A stretch of DNA of 64,000 bases from an uncultured Eubacteriales bacterium (GCA_900315315.1 OMYT01000026.1:1-64000), one strand, 5' to 3'; counted from the stretch's first letter, positions 1 through 8,801 are shown. Made by a program: numbers and translations. Notes: generated from the sequence alone by a model not told the origin.

Positions 1-372
1 GGGATCCACAACCTTCGCGGTTGCGTAGACAGAATCAAGGCTCTCGGAAGGCTTTTTCGTGGGCTGGGGGGACGGCGGAACATAGGGGCCGGGCTTGGTT
101 CTGCTGGTCAGGCTGGCCTGCACGAAAGTGCTGCCGTCATTGAGCTGCAGCCAGCCGGGGCTGGTCTCGCCGATGACCCAGATCTCGGAACCGTAGGGGA
201 ATTTGCCGACGACCGCATATTCCTTGCCGGGGCCGGCACGTTCGTTCAGGGGCTTGCCGTTGGGGCACTTGGAGTAGACGACATAGTCGGCGGATGCGGT
301 CGTCACAAACGCAACGCACATCGTTGCGAGCAGGACGATGACAGCAATCAGGGAAAGTAAGCGCTTGTTCAT
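1..372 (-). CDS. Secreted SH3-like domain protein (partial, runs off left edge)
   Basis: The gene starts at an ATG at 372 and runs leftwards out of the window; 124 codons are visible. A strong AGGAGGAA ribosome site lies at 378-385. Residues 1-28 form a signal peptide (MNKR, a hydrophobic stretch, then an ASA cleavage site). Residues about 30-85 resemble a bacterial SH3 domain (LNERAGPG near the start, then GSEIWV and GWLQL), a fold that usually binds peptidoglycan or cell-wall glycans. A Pro/Lys/Ser-rich tail follows. The protein is probably exported and wall-associated. Its C-terminal part is not visible, so any catalytic domain is unknown. Confidence 0.7.
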   Translation of the reverse strand, partial: MNKRLLSLIAVIVLLATMCVAFVTTASADYVVYSKCPNGKPLNERAGPGKEYAVVGKFPYGSEIWVIGETSPGWLQLNDGSTFVQASLTSRTKPGPYVPPSPQPTKKPSESLDSVYATAKVVDP

Positions 373-401
373 GAAAATTCCTCCTTTAAGATTTTAATGA
401 A

Positions 402-430
402 AGTTTAACGATTTCTTCATAATTTGTCAA
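402..430 (-). promoter_or_regulatory. Sigma-A-type promoter for the SH3-domain gene
   Basis: Read on the minus strand, TTGACA (425-430) and TAAACT (402-407) are separated by 17 bases, about 30 bases upstream of the ATG at 372. Confidence 0.6.
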
Positions 431-562
431 GCTTTTTCGAAAAAACTGCCCCGGCCCGATCCGGATTCCCGATGATCTCCTTCCCTGCCGCAAATTGACC
501 GGCCGCGCTGTTTCTTTTCGATGATTGATACGCAGGGAGAGAGAGGGACGGCAGTTTTTTTC

Positions 563-591
563 TTGCAGAAAAACCGGATCAATGGTATTGT
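563..591 (+). promoter_or_regulatory. Possible weak promoter for the DUF6465/HTH gene
   Basis: TTGCAG (563-568) and TATTGT (586-591) are 17 bases apart. The -10 is poor. The rest of the 431-701 gap shows no gene on either strand that I would defend. Confidence 0.3.
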
Positions 592-701
592 AATAGTACA
601 AAAAGCGGAAACTGAATAAAACGAAGGGATCGTTTTTTTGCCCGTCCCGCGCGGCGGACCCGGCGGCGGGCGGACGGAACGAACGCACGGAGGTGACGGA
701 G

Positions 702-1082
702 ATGACCATCAGGGAACTGCGCGCCCGGGAGAAACTGTCCCAGGCGGAATTTGCGAAACGAATCGGGATCCGGCCCGGGACGGTGAGCCAGCTGGAGAAC
801 GGCCGCATGAAAGTGAGCGATCGGATTGCCGACAGGATCTGGGAAGAATTCGGAACCGAAGTGGGCGAAATGGCGGACCAGAAGACCGTCAAAAAGCCCA
901 AAGCCCCGAAGCTGGAGATCTACGTCCAGAGCCCGCTGGGCGGGAATATCACGCCGGAGGAGATTCTGGCAAAGATGCCCGAGGGCGTGGAGGCCTGCTT
1001 TGTGCGGGTGGACCAGAACCTGATCTGGTGGGTCCGGGGAGAAGAGACCGGCGCGGTGGAGATCTGGCGCGACGACCGGTAA
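702..1082 (+). CDS. XRE-type helix-turn-helix protein with DUF6465-like C-terminus
   Basis: A protein of 126 residues. Residues 1-50 form a Cro/C1-type helix-turn-helix (LREREKLSQ-like helix 2, then GIRPGTVSQLENGRM). The C-terminal half (KLEIYVQSPLGG, TPEEIL, VRVDQNLIWWV) matches the DUF6465 style known from Clostridia, whose function is unknown. I chose the ATG at 702 because GGAGGT at 689-694 sits 7 bases before it; the in-frame GTG at 693 would overlap that ribosome site. It is probably a cytosolic DNA-binding regulator. The following secreted protein gene lies about 120 bases downstream. Confidence 0.75.
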   Translation: MTIRELRAREKLSQAEFAKRIGIRPGTVSQLENGRMKVSDRIADRIWEEFGTEVGEMADQKTVKKPKAPKLEIYVQSPLGGNITPEEILAKMPEGVEACFVRVDQNLIWWVRGEETGAVEIWRDDR

Positions 1083-1199
1083 GCGGAACAGCCGGAAGAA
1101 ATTCCGGGACGGAGGGAACTTTTCCGCGGCGGGCGCGTCTGACAGAGCGGATCCGGTATGATCCAAAACTGAAAAAACCCGAGCAAGGAGAGAAAAACG

Positions 1200-2363
1200 A
1201 TGAAAAGAACGATCGCATTCATTCTTACCCTGGTGATGGTGATTCTGTGCTGCGCGGCGGTGCAGGCAGAAACGGAAAAAGTGATGGTGAACGGGAACGA
1301 TATCGAGATTTATCTGGTGCGGGTGGACCTGCTTGACTACGGTTCCCCCAGCCTGAACCTGGTGATGCGGGGCGTCAACAACACCGACCGCAAGCTGTAT
1401 ATCAGGTTCGCGGATCCGGTGATTGACGGTGTGGAACTGTACGGCTACAGCCAGGGACTCGAACCCCATGAGGAAGCGGACCTGGGCTGCCTGATCTTCT
1501 CGGATGAGGGGGACACCAAGGCATACAACGTGATCCGGAACGGCAAAAAACTCACGCTTGAGGTCAAAATCTCCGATTCCGATACCGGCGACAAGATTTT
1601 AACGGAAACGGTCAGCATCGATCTCCCGCGGAAGGAGAAGGAAGAGGAAAAGAAAACCGTCAATATTCCGGTTTACGATACTTCCAAGGATTCTGCGGGC
1701 GGCCCCTCCTCGGGCGGATCCTCTTCATCCGGGAGTTACCACGACGTGTCGCCGGGCAAGACGATCACCTTCGGCCATTATGACCAGGACGGGAACGTGA
1801 GCAACGGCGTGGAGCCGATTGACTGGCTGGTGCTGGACGTTAGCGGAAGCAAGGCCTTCGTGGTCTGCAACTGCGGGCTGTTCAACGCGAAGTATACCGA
1901 ACACAGCAAACAGCAGGTGTGGGAAAACTGCGACCTGCGCGCGACGCTGAACTCCTCCTTCCTGTATGAAGCCTTCAGCCAGGCCGAGCGGGACGCGATC
2001 CAGCTCACCTATGTGGACAACAGCGCGGCCCAGGGCGATCCGTCTGCCGTGTCCTACCGCGGGTACGGCAACGACACGTACGACTATCTCTATCTTCTGA
2101 GCTACGCCGAGCTGGTGCGGTATCTGCCCACGCAGAACGACCGGGTGGTCCAGATCTGCAAGAAGTTCAGGGACAAGGGCCTCGGCAGCCCGGAGTATGT
2201 CCTGGGAATGCGGACCTGCAATTACTGGCTGCGGCACCCGGTGTTCAAGAACAATGCCGGCGGCGTGACCTGGAGCGGAACGATCGAATCGGCCTACATG
2301 AACTTCCCGAGCTGCATGGTGCGGCCGTGCTGCTGGGTGGACGTGAGCATGCTGGGATACTGA
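1200..2363 (+). CDS. Secreted DUF6273-domain protein
   Basis: A protein of 387 residues with an N-terminal signal peptide (MKRTIAFILTLVMVILCCAAVQA). Residues about 25-140 form a beta-rich region of unknown type. A Ser/Gly-rich linker follows (about 165-180, GGPSSGGSSSSG). Residues about 185-387 match the DUF6273 pattern: FGHYDQDGN, PIDWLVLDV, a KYTEHS segment, then WENCDLRATLNSSFL and near the end a WL/WSG region. DUF6273 is common in secreted clostridial proteins and its role is unknown. The start follows AGGAGAG at about 1187-1193. The C-terminus is cysteine-rich. Confidence 0.75.
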   Translation: MKRTIAFILTLVMVILCCAAVQAETEKVMVNGNDIEIYLVRVDLLDYGSPSLNLVMRGVNNTDRKLYIRFADPVIDGVELYGYSQGLEPHEEADLGCLIFSDEGDTKAYNVIRNGKKLTLEVKISDSDTGDKILTETVSIDLPRKEKEEEKKTVNIPVYDTSKDSAGGPSSGGSSSSGSYHDVSPGKTITFGHYDQDGNVSNGVEPIDWLVLDVSGSKAFVVCNCGLFNAKYTEHSKQQVWENCDLRATLNSSFLYEAFSQAERDAIQLTYVDNSAAQGDPSAVSYRGYGNDTYDYLYLLSYAELVRYLPTQNDRVVQICKKFRDKGLGSPEYVLGMRTCNYWLRHPVFKNNAGGVTWSGTIESAYMNFPSCMVRPCCWVDVSMLGY

Positions 2364-2403
2364 GGCAAGACGCAGGGAAATTCACAAAAAGGTAGCAAAA
2401 ACG

Positions 2404-2436
2404 ACGGGGGTATGATACAATACCCCCGTACTTTTG
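2404..2436 (+). terminator. Stem-loop after the DUF6273 gene
   Basis: Perfect 9-bp arms ACGGGGGTA (2404-2412) and TACCCCCGT (2421-2429) with an 8-base loop, followed by ACTTTTG. The U-tract is weak, so termination is plausible but not certain. Confidence 0.5.
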
Positions 2437-2474
2437 TACGGAAAACGAGCATATAGTAAGGAGGAAACCCCGAA

Positions 2475-3269
2475 ATGAAGAAACTGATCTCCCTGATCCT
2501 GATCCTCTGCATGGCCTGCATGCTGATCCCCGCGATGGCGGAGGACGACATCCTGGGCACCTGGTATCTGAACGAACTGACGCTGAACGGCACCACCGTC
2601 AGCCCCGCCTCCGTGGGCATGACCATGAGCTACACGTTCAAAGAAGGCGGCGAGCTGGAAGTGAAAGGCGAAATGATGGGCGAGTCGAACTCGACGACCG
2701 GCACCTGGTCCCTGGACGGCAGCACGATCACGATGACGATTGAGGGTTCGAGCCAGACCGCGACCTTTGCCGACGGAAAGATCACCATGGAAGACCAGGG
2801 CCAGGTCGGCACGCTGACCAAGGATGCCCCCGAAGTGCAGGAAAAGGCCAAGACCGTGGCCGCCGACAGCGAAGAAGCCTTCTTCGGCAGCTGGACGCTG
2901 AACGCGATGGACGTGATGGGCATGTACGTTGACAAGGCTCAGTTCGAATCCTTCGGCCTGACCGGCTATGAAGCCACGATGACGGTCGAGGCCGGCAAGG
3001 TTCATACCGTGATCGCGATGGGCGAGACCATGGGCGAGACGGCGACTGACTATACCTCCAAGTTCGAGGACGGCAAACTGCTGCTGCCGGTGGAACTGCC
3101 GGAAGACCAGGCCAAGATGCTTGAATCGCTGGGGCTGACAATGCCGGAGTTCTACACGATTGAACTGGTGGAAGACGGTTCCGTGCTGTTCTCCATGGAA
3201 GTGATGGGGATGCAGATGGGGCTGTATCTGGTCAAGACCGATGCGGCTGCGGAGCAGCCGGCTGCGTGA
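2475..3269 (+). CDS. Secreted lipocalin-like repeat protein
   Basis: A protein of 264 residues. A signal peptide (residues 1-22, ending PAMA) is followed by two similar beta-rich halves of about 110 residues. Each opens with a G-T/S-W motif (LGTWYLNEL near 31 and FGSWTLNAM near 137) and carries short alternating strands ending in a TLTKD- or LVKTD-like strand. This layout fits the bacterial lipocalin-like fold (DUF5640 and relatives), which often binds small ligands, but no ligand residue can be named. The start has a strong AAGGAGG site at 2458-2464. A clear terminator follows, so it is probably transcribed alone. Confidence 0.65.
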   Translation: MKKLISLILILCMACMLIPAMAEDDILGTWYLNELTLNGTTVSPASVGMTMSYTFKEGGELEVKGEMMGESNSTTGTWSLDGSTITMTIEGSSQTATFADGKITMEDQGQVGTLTKDAPEVQEKAKTVAADSEEAFFGSWTLNAMDVMGMYVDKAQFESFGLTGYEATMTVEAGKVHTVIAMGETMGETATDYTSKFEDGKLLLPVELPEDQAKMLESLGLTMPEFYTIELVEDGSVLFSMEVMGMQMGLYLVKTDAAAEQPAA

Positions 3270-3286
3270 GGCAAAACTTCAAATAT

Positions 3287-3316
3287 AAAGCCGGACCGAA
3301 AGGTTCGGCTTTTATA
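3287..3316 (+). terminator. Rho-independent terminator
   Basis: An 11-bp stem (AAAGCCGGACC with GGTTCGGCTTT, one G-U pair), a GAAA loop and a trailing T run, 17 bases after the lipocalin-like gene. Confidence 0.85.
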
Positions 3317-3334
3317 TGATGAAAGAGGAGAAAC

Positions 3335-4453
3335 ATGAGAAACAGGTTGATGCGGTTCGTGGTCTGTGCGCTCGCATGGCTGTCGGCGCTGGTGCTGTTG
3401 GTTCCGGTTTCCCTGGCGGAGGAGGACGGCGGCACGCTGGACAACATTGAATGGCGCTTCGCAGACGGGGTGATGACCCTGAAGGGCGACGGGATCCTGA
3501 CGGGGCCGAACCGCCCGTGGGACGCCTACAAGCCGGACACCCGGGAGCTGATCATCGGGAGCGCGTTCCCGGACCACCGGGACTGGAGCGGCTATGCCGG
3601 ACTGAAAGCCCTGAAGAAAGTGACCTTTGAAACGGACTACTGCAGCGCCTGCTTCAGCGACTCGAAGGACCTGAACGAGGTCCGCTATACCGGAGCGCAC
3701 CCCGTTTTCATGGGCATGGCGTTCATCGCCTGCCGGCTGGACGAGATCGTGTTTGACAGCCCGGAAGCGGACTATGTGCTTGACGGCAATCTGCTGATGA
3801 ACCGGGCGGGGACGGAAGTGTTTTACTGCCTGGGATCAAAGAAAACGGGGGATGTGGTGATCCCCGAAGGCGTCGAGGTGATCCATGAGGGCGCCTTCGC
3901 CCAGTGCTCCATGCGGTCCATTACGCTGCCATCCACGCTGCGGGTGATTGAAGGATTTGCCTTCTTCGGCGTGAAACAGCTGCAGGAGATCACGATTCCC
4001 GCCGCGTGCCGGGAGATCGGCGCTTCCGCTTTCGCGGAATCCACGCTCCGGAGCATCACCTTCCTCGGGGACAGGATCGACTTCAGCGCGGATTCGTACG
4101 CATTTGAACCGGGGAAGACCGTGCGCCGCGGCGGGCTGACGTTCGACCTGTGCAAGGGGCTGCAGACCATCGTCGTGCCCGGCTGCGGCGAGGCGCCCTT
4201 CGGCCTGCTCCGCAACTGCAGGGGGCTGCGGCGGATCGAATTTGCGGAGGGAACGACGAAAATCGGATCCTGCAGCGGGGTTTTTGAAAACTGCGACAAG
4301 GTGACGGTGCTGATCCTTCCGGATGAGATCGAATTTGACGGGAACATCCTGCGGGAGATGAAGAACCCCATCATCTGGTGCCATGAAGGGACGCCGACGG
4401 CGGAGAAGGTCGAACGGTTCAAACTGAAACACAAGTTTATCGAAAGGGAATAA
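3335..4453 (+). CDS. Secreted BspA-like leucine-rich repeat protein
   Basis: A protein of 372 residues with a signal peptide (residues 1-28, ending SLA). The N-terminal WRFADGVMTLKGDG segment is the usual BspA entry strand. Irregular LRR_5-type repeats follow, for example VVIPEGVEVIHEGAFAQC, SITLPSTLRVIEGFAF and EITIPAACREIGASAF. BspA-like proteins are surface adhesins or binding proteins in oral and gut bacteria; the target here is unknown. GAGGAG at 3324-3329 supports the start. The next gene starts 7 bases after the stop, so the two are probably cotranscribed. Confidence 0.8.
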   Translation: MRNRLMRFVVCALAWLSALVLLVPVSLAEEDGGTLDNIEWRFADGVMTLKGDGILTGPNRPWDAYKPDTRELIIGSAFPDHRDWSGYAGLKALKKVTFETDYCSACFSDSKDLNEVRYTGAHPVFMGMAFIACRLDEIVFDSPEADYVLDGNLLMNRAGTEVFYCLGSKKTGDVVIPEGVEVIHEGAFAQCSMRSITLPSTLRVIEGFAFFGVKQLQEITIPAACREIGASAFAESTLRSITFLGDRIDFSADSYAFEPGKTVRRGGLTFDLCKGLQTIVVPGCGEAPFGLLRNCRGLRRIEFAEGTTKIGSCSGVFENCDKVTVLILPDEIEFDGNILREMKNPIIWCHEGTPTAEKVERFKLKHKFIERE

Positions 4454-4460
4454 AGGAAAG

Positions 4461-5186
4461 ATGAAAAAAGCTGTTCAGAGAGCGCTGGCCGGGCTGATGC
4501 TGCTGACGGTGCTGTGCGCCTGCCTGGGCGCGGGGGCCGAAGGGAAAAAGATCAACCTGATTTTCATCGGCGGGGACGCCGATATCGAGGACGGGCCGAA
4601 CAACACGTTCCGGAATCTGCTGCTCCACCACGAGGACCTGCAGGAGAGCGCGGAAAACTTCTTCATCAAATCCACGATGCGGGACTACACCAACAAGACA
4701 GCCCAGATCCATACCGCGGAGGCGGAGGCTTTCCTCGACCCGGAGGCGGTGAACGTGGTGTGCGGATACTCCCACGGCGGGCAGTCCGTTTTCTTCATGA
4801 ACACGGACAATGTGCGGGACATCTGGCTGTTTGACGCGTGCGTGAGCATCGGCGGGAAGTGCTCCAACCCGACGTCCAACGGGAAGGTATGGGCGGAATG
4901 GATTGTGGAAACGGCAAAAAAGGGCGTGAACGTGCATCTTTTCGCCTCGAAGGGCAAGCACAATGAACCCTCCGGCGCGAAGAACGCGATCAAAAACCTG
5001 GAAAAGGTGCCGGAGGACGATCCGGCGGTGACCAGCCCGGAGGAGGGCGTGTACATCGTGCGGGACGAAAAGGGAGAGGAAATTGCCCGAATCGAGACCG
5101 CGATCCTCGAGGGAACCCATAAGGATATCTGCGTGACAACGGAGGACCGGGTTGCGGAAAGCATCTATGAGATTTTGCAGAAATAG
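4461..5186 (+). CDS. Secreted alpha/beta-hydrolase-like protein
   Basis: A protein of 241 residues. A signal sequence spans residues 1-26; Cys19 or Cys21 could serve as a lipoprotein cysteine, but the lipobox is not clear. A GYSHGG nucleophile elbow with Ser104 follows a strand (VNVVCGYSHGG), and FIGGDAD near 36 could form an oxyanion region. WLFDACVSI near 120 and the late GTHKDIC carry a possible Asp and His. The family resembles small lipase-like hydrolases, but the substrate cannot be stated. It ends in TAG, directly abutting the next promoter. Confidence 0.5.
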   Translation: MKKAVQRALAGLMLLTVLCACLGAGAEGKKINLIFIGGDADIEDGPNNTFRNLLLHHEDLQESAENFFIKSTMRDYTNKTAQIHTAEAEAFLDPEAVNVVCGYSHGGQSVFFMNTDNVRDIWLFDACVSIGGKCSNPTSNGKVWAEWIVETAKKGVNVHLFASKGKHNEPSGAKNAIKNLEKVPEDDPAVTSPEEGVYIVRDEKGEEIARIETAILEGTHKDICVTTEDRVAESIYEILQK

Positions 5187-5215
5187 TTGAAGCGGACGAC
5201 GGTTTCGTGTATAAT
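5187..5215 (+). promoter_or_regulatory. Sigma-A promoter
   Basis: TTGAAG (5187-5192), a 17-base spacer and TATAAT (5210-5215), starting right after the preceding stop codon and driving the membrane-anchored repeat protein. Confidence 0.8.
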
Positions 5216-5279
5216 AGAAAGGTCAATAAAACGGGATACGTTCAGAAAATGAACAATATAAACTCAGGAGGAAAAGAAG

Positions 5280-5966
5280 ATGGACAAGAAGACCAGAAAC
5301 ATCGTGATTGCCGTGATCGCGGTAATCGTATTGGCTGTTGCGATCTGGCTGATCGCCGGCGGCGGGAAGAAGCAGGAGCCCGCGGCGACCGAAGCCCCCG
5401 CGACCATTACCGAAGCGCCGACGGAAGCCCCGACCGAGGCTCCCACCGAAGCGCCGACCGAAGAGCCGACCGAAGCTCCTACGGAAGCGCCCACTGAGGC
5501 TCCCACGGAAGCTCCGACCGAAGCGCCCACGGAAGCGCCTGCCGAGGAAAATGCGGAGGACGCCAAGAGCGAGGTTCAGGAAGACCTCAAGACCCTGGCC
5601 GCAGACGCGAAAGCCGCGACCGAGACCGTGAAGGAAGACGTCAAGGAAACCGCCGAAGACGCCAAGGCTGCCGTCGAAGAGAAGGCCGAAGAAGTGAAGG
5701 AAGCCGCCAAGGACACCAAGGCCGCCGTCGAGGAGAAGGCTGAGGACGTCAAGGCTGCCGTCGAAGAGAAGGCCGAAGAAGTGAAGGAAGCCGCCAAGGA
5801 CACCAAGGCCGCCGTCGAGGAGAAGGCTGGGGACGTCAAGGCTGCCGTCGAAGAGAAGGCCGAAGAAGTGAAGGAAGCCGACAAGGACACCAAGGCCGCC
5901 GTTGAGGAGAAGGCTGAGGACGTCAAGGCTGCCGTCGAAGAGAAGGCCGAAGACGTTAGCCGTTGA
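5280..5966 (+). CDS. Membrane-anchored Thr/Glu/Pro and Lys/Glu/Ala repeat protein, N-terminal part of a frameshifted gene
   Basis: A fragment of 228 residues. Residues 8-28 form one membrane helix (IVIAVIAVIVLAVAIWLIAGG). Residues about 38-88 are TEAP repeats, a typical extended wall-spanning linker. From about 100 onward there are amphipathic helical repeats (AAVEEKAEEVKEAAKDTK type) that recall LEA-like or apolipoprotein-like helices. The frame ends at TGA 5964-5966, but the same repeat pattern continues one frame over (AVEGKTEETKADAEEK). Relative to the repeat unit, one base is extra or two are missing near 5955-5960. A strong AGGAGG site precedes the ATG. Confidence 0.75.
   Translation: MDKKTRNIVIAVIAVIVLAVAIWLIAGGGKKQEPAATEAPATITEAPTEAPTEAPTEAPTEEPTEAPTEAPTEAPTEAPTEAPTEAPAEENAEDAKSEVQEDLKTLAADAKAATETVKEDVKETAEDAKAAVEEKAEEVKEAAKDTKAAVEEKAEDVKAAVEEKAEEVKEAAKDTKAAVEEKAGDVKAAVEEKAEEVKEADKDTKAAVEEKAEDVKAAVEEKAEDVSR
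5405..5550 (+). repeat. 12-bp TEAP-coding tandem repeat
   Basis: Imperfect 12-base units encode Thr-Glu-Ala-Pro about 12 times (one TEEP). They form the surface linker of the surrounding gene. Confidence 0.75.
5667..5960 (+). repeat. 87-bp tandem repeat inside the coding region
   Basis: Units starting GCTGCCGTCGAAGAG at 5667, 5754 and 5841 are 87 bases apart (29 codons) and nearly identical, with a partial fourth copy ending at the frameshift. Such repeats expand and contract by slippage. Confidence 0.8.
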
Positions 5967-7293
5967 GGGAAAGACCGAAGAAACCAAGGCCGACGCCGAG
6001 GAAAAGTCCGCCGCCGAAGGCGCGGAAGCTGCCGCGAAGGCTGAAGTGAAGGCCAACACGCTGATTGAAAAGCTGAAGACCCCCATGACCCTGACCGAAA
6101 AGGTGACGCTGAACAAGGAAAACGTGGCCATGGTTGCCGCGATGTTCCTCGGAGGCGACGAGGCAAAGATCGCGAAGCTGGGCCAGCTGATCGACTTTGT
6201 GAACGGGCTGGAATACAAGGTGCTGTATGACGGCGTGAACGCCGAAGGCTTCATCACCTCGAAGGGCGAGGTTCTGGCCTCCTTCCTGATGCTGAGGGAC
6301 AAGGACAGCGTGAAGCTGTACAGCGATATGTTCCCGAGCTACTTCATGGACATCAAGATGGAAGAAATCAAGGGTCTGATTCCCAAGACGTCCACGAACC
6401 TGGATCCGAGCAAGCTGGGCGAAGCGTTTGCCGCCCCGATGATGAAGATGATGGCCGGCGTCAAGTTCGGCGCGCCGGAAACGGTGAGCGAAACCATGTT
6501 TGACACCGAGTTTACCTCCAAGACCCCCATCGACATGACGCTGAAGGAAATGGCGCTGCTGGGCCTGAACGCCTGCAAGGATATGATGGCGAACGAAGAA
6601 ATTGCCAAGCTGATGGACAGCCTGAAGGACAAGGGCGTGAACTTCTCCGTGGACCAGATCGACGAGGCCATCAAGGCTGTGGAAGAATCCAAGGACGAAG
6701 AAATACCCGCGGTCGACGCCGGCATGTACACCAACGCGAAGAACGACATGGTGTTCAAGGTTGACGTGAGCCAGAACGGCGAGCTTGTATCCCACTCGGT
6801 GGGCGGCAAGGTCGGCGACTATGGCGTGTCCGAGGTTCAGATCGGCAACCAGACGTACGTTTATATCAAGGCCGGCAAGGACGGCGTGGACATTATCTAC
6901 CGCGCGCAGGGAATGGAAATCGGAATCAAGGCCGTGCCCGAGAAGCGCGAGAACGGCATAGCGGTCGTCACCACCCTGTCCCTGATGGGGATGGAACTGG
7001 CGAAGAGCGAGTCTGAACTGACCAAGGGAGCGACCCTGACCGGGAAGTTCAGCACCGAAGGCAAGCAGGCGATCACGCTCAAGGATCTGAAGGAGAAGAA
7101 GACGGACCTGGCGAAGGAACTGATCACGGACGCCAAGACCAACTACATGCCCGCGCTGAAGGAAAAGATCCAGAAGAGCGCCCCCGAAATGATGCCCATT
7201 TTCTCGAGCCTCGAAAAGCTGTTCAAAAATACCGTGCAGACGCTGCCGAAGCAGATGGTGCCGGAGCAGATTCCCGAGCTGCTGGCGCAGTAA
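5959..7293 (+). CDS. C-terminal part of the frameshifted repeat protein; large extracellular domain
   Basis: The continuation of the gene starting at 5280, in the +1-shifted frame. No start codon with a ribosome site precedes it, so it is a fragment and not a separate gene. It opens with the end of the charged repeats, then holds about 400 residues of Lys/Glu-rich sequence with amphipathic helices (TLTEKVTLNKENVAMVA) and beta segments in the second half (GNQTYVYIKAGKDGVDIIY). I do not recognise the fold. Restored, the protein would have about 670 residues: one membrane anchor, linker, helical repeats and an outer domain. A perfect terminator follows. Confidence 0.6.
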   Translation, partial: AVEGKTEETKADAEEKSAAEGAEAAAKAEVKANTLIEKLKTPMTLTEKVTLNKENVAMVAAMFLGGDEAKIAKLGQLIDFVNGLEYKVLYDGVNAEGFITSKGEVLASFLMLRDKDSVKLYSDMFPSYFMDIKMEEIKGLIPKTSTNLDPSKLGEAFAAPMMKMMAGVKFGAPETVSETMFDTEFTSKTPIDMTLKEMALLGLNACKDMMANEEIAKLMDSLKDKGVNFSVDQIDEAIKAVEESKDEEIPAVDAGMYTNAKNDMVFKVDVSQNGELVSHSVGGKVGDYGVSEVQIGNQTYVYIKAGKDGVDIIYRAQGMEIGIKAVPEKRENGIAVVTTLSLMGMELAKSESELTKGATLTGKFSTEGKQAITLKDLKEKKTDLAKELITDAKTNYMPALKEKIQKSAPEMMPIFSSLEKLFKNTVQTLPKQMVPEQIPELLAQ

Positions 7294-7314
7294 GCAAAGA
7301 GGATCCACAACGAT

Positions 7315-7343
7315 GGACCGGTCCTTTTGGACCGGTCCGTTTT
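7315..7343 (+). terminator. Rho-independent terminator
   Basis: Perfect 10-bp arms GGACCGGTCC repeated in inverted form around a TTTT loop, then GTTTT. Confidence 0.85.
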
Positions 7344-7401
7344 CACCCCTTTGTTCTTTTTCGGGTTTATGAAATTTTCAGCCGGGGGAGGCGGAAAACG
7401 C

Positions 7402-8760
7402 ATGAGTTCACTGGCGGTCAACCACATCCGCGCGCTGGTATCCTGCGACGCGAAGGACACGGTGTACGAAGACGTCAATCTGCTGTGCGAGGATGGCCTG
7501 ATCACTTATATCGGGCCGGAGAGGCACGAGGCGGACACCGTGATTGACGGCAGCGGGATGTTCTGCTATCCGGGGCTGGTGAACGCGCACCACCACCTGT
7601 ACCAGGTGTTTTCGCGGAACCTGCCGAAGGTCCAGAACATGGAACTGTTCGACTGGCTGAAGACGCTGTACGAAATCTGGAAGAACCTGAACGCCGATAC
7701 GATCCGCTTGTCCTCCCTGACGGGCATGGGCGAGCTGATGAAGAACGGGTGCACGACCGTATTCGACCACCATTATGTATTTCCCCGGAACGCCGGGGAC
7801 CTGATCGGGGCGCAGGCGGCGGCCGCGGACCTGCTCGGGATCAGGATGCATTTCTCCCGCGGGTCGATGGACCTGTCTGTCAAGGACGGCGGGCTGCCGC
7901 CGGACAGCGTTGTGCAGACGATCGACGAGATCCTGGAGGACAGCATCCGCCTGATCGACCGGTATCACGACACCTCTTTCAAGTCCATGCGCCGCGTTGC
8001 GCTGGCGCCGTGCTCGCCGTTTTCCGTATCGGAGGATCTGCTGCGGGAGTCTGCCGCGCTTGCGAGGGAAAAAGGCGTGCGGCTGCACACGCATCTGTGC
8101 GAGACGCTGGACGAAGAAAAATACATGCTTGAGCGGAAAGGGATCAGGCCGCTGGCCTATATGGAAAAGCTGGGCTGGGTCGGGAAGGACGTATGGTATG
8201 CCCACGGGATCCACTTCAACGACGAAGAGCTGGCGCTGCTGGCGGAGACGGGCACCGGGATCTGCCACTGCCCGGTTTCCAACATGAAGCTGAGCTCGGG
8301 AATCGCGAGAATTCCGGAGATGCTGGAGAGGGGCATCCCGGTCGGCCTGGGCGTGGACGGCTCCGCATCCAACGACGGATCGGACCTGCTGGAGGAGATC
8401 CGGGTGGGATTCCTGCTGCACAGGCTGCATTCAAGCCGGAAGGCGCCGACCGGCTACGACATGCTGAAGATCGCGACGACGGGCTCCGCCCGGCTGCTCG
8501 GGAGAGAGAAGGAGATCGGATCCGTCGAAACGGGAAAATGCGCAGACTTTTTCCTGATCCATTCGAACCGGCTGGAGCTCATCGGGGCGGACGAGGATCC
8601 CAAAGCTCTGTTCGGCACTGTCGGGCTGCGGGGACCGGTCGATTATACCGTGATCAACGGAAAAGTGACCGTTGAACACGGGCGGATCACGGGGATCGAC
8701 GAGGAAAAGACCGCGGCGGACGCGGGCAGGGAACTGATCCGGTATCTGGGATACGAATGA
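7402..8760 (+). CDS. Amidohydrolase, 8-oxoguanine deaminase-like
   Basis: A metal-dependent hydrolase of 452 residues in the aminohydrolase (ATZ/TRZ-like) superfamily. The sequence shows NAHHHLYQ (first metal His pair), HTHLCET (barrel His), a YAHGIHF His and GVDGSASND (late metal Asp). The ELFDWLKTLYEIW and CTTVFDHHY segments resemble 8-oxoguanine deaminases, which convert 8-oxoguanine to urate and ammonia; other purine or triazine-type substrates remain possible. I chose the ATG at 402 of this kilobase because GGGGGAGG lies 11 bases upstream, and the longer in-frame extension overlaps the preceding terminator. Cytosolic. Confidence 0.75.
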   Translation: MSSLAVNHIRALVSCDAKDTVYEDVNLLCEDGLITYIGPERHEADTVIDGSGMFCYPGLVNAHHHLYQVFSRNLPKVQNMELFDWLKTLYEIWKNLNADTIRLSSLTGMGELMKNGCTTVFDHHYVFPRNAGDLIGAQAAAADLLGIRMHFSRGSMDLSVKDGGLPPDSVVQTIDEILEDSIRLIDRYHDTSFKSMRRVALAPCSPFSVSEDLLRESAALAREKGVRLHTHLCETLDEEKYMLERKGIRPLAYMEKLGWVGKDVWYAHGIHFNDEELALLAETGTGICHCPVSNMKLSSGIARIPEMLERGIPVGLGVDGSASNDGSDLLEEIRVGFLLHRLHSSRKAPTGYDMLKIATTGSARLLGREKEIGSVETGKCADFFLIHSNRLELIGADEDPKALFGTVGLRGPVDYTVINGKVTVEHGRITGIDEEKTAADAGRELIRYLGYE

Positions 8761-8801
8761 GGCGTCCGTCAGGGGCGCGGGGTGTGAGGTGATGCGTCCA
8801 G

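Noticed and set aside
5405..5960. CRISPR-like array
   Set aside because: The repeats are in frame, of coding type, directly tandem and without unique spacers.
5950..5966. Programmed ribosomal frameshift in the repeat protein
   Set aside because: There is no slippery heptamer or downstream pseudoknot, so a mutation or slippage is more likely.
5956..7308. A 450-residue minus-strand reading frame
   Set aside because: It mirrors the codons of the plus-strand gene, is His/Leu-rich as such shadows are in GC-rich DNA, and has no ribosome site.
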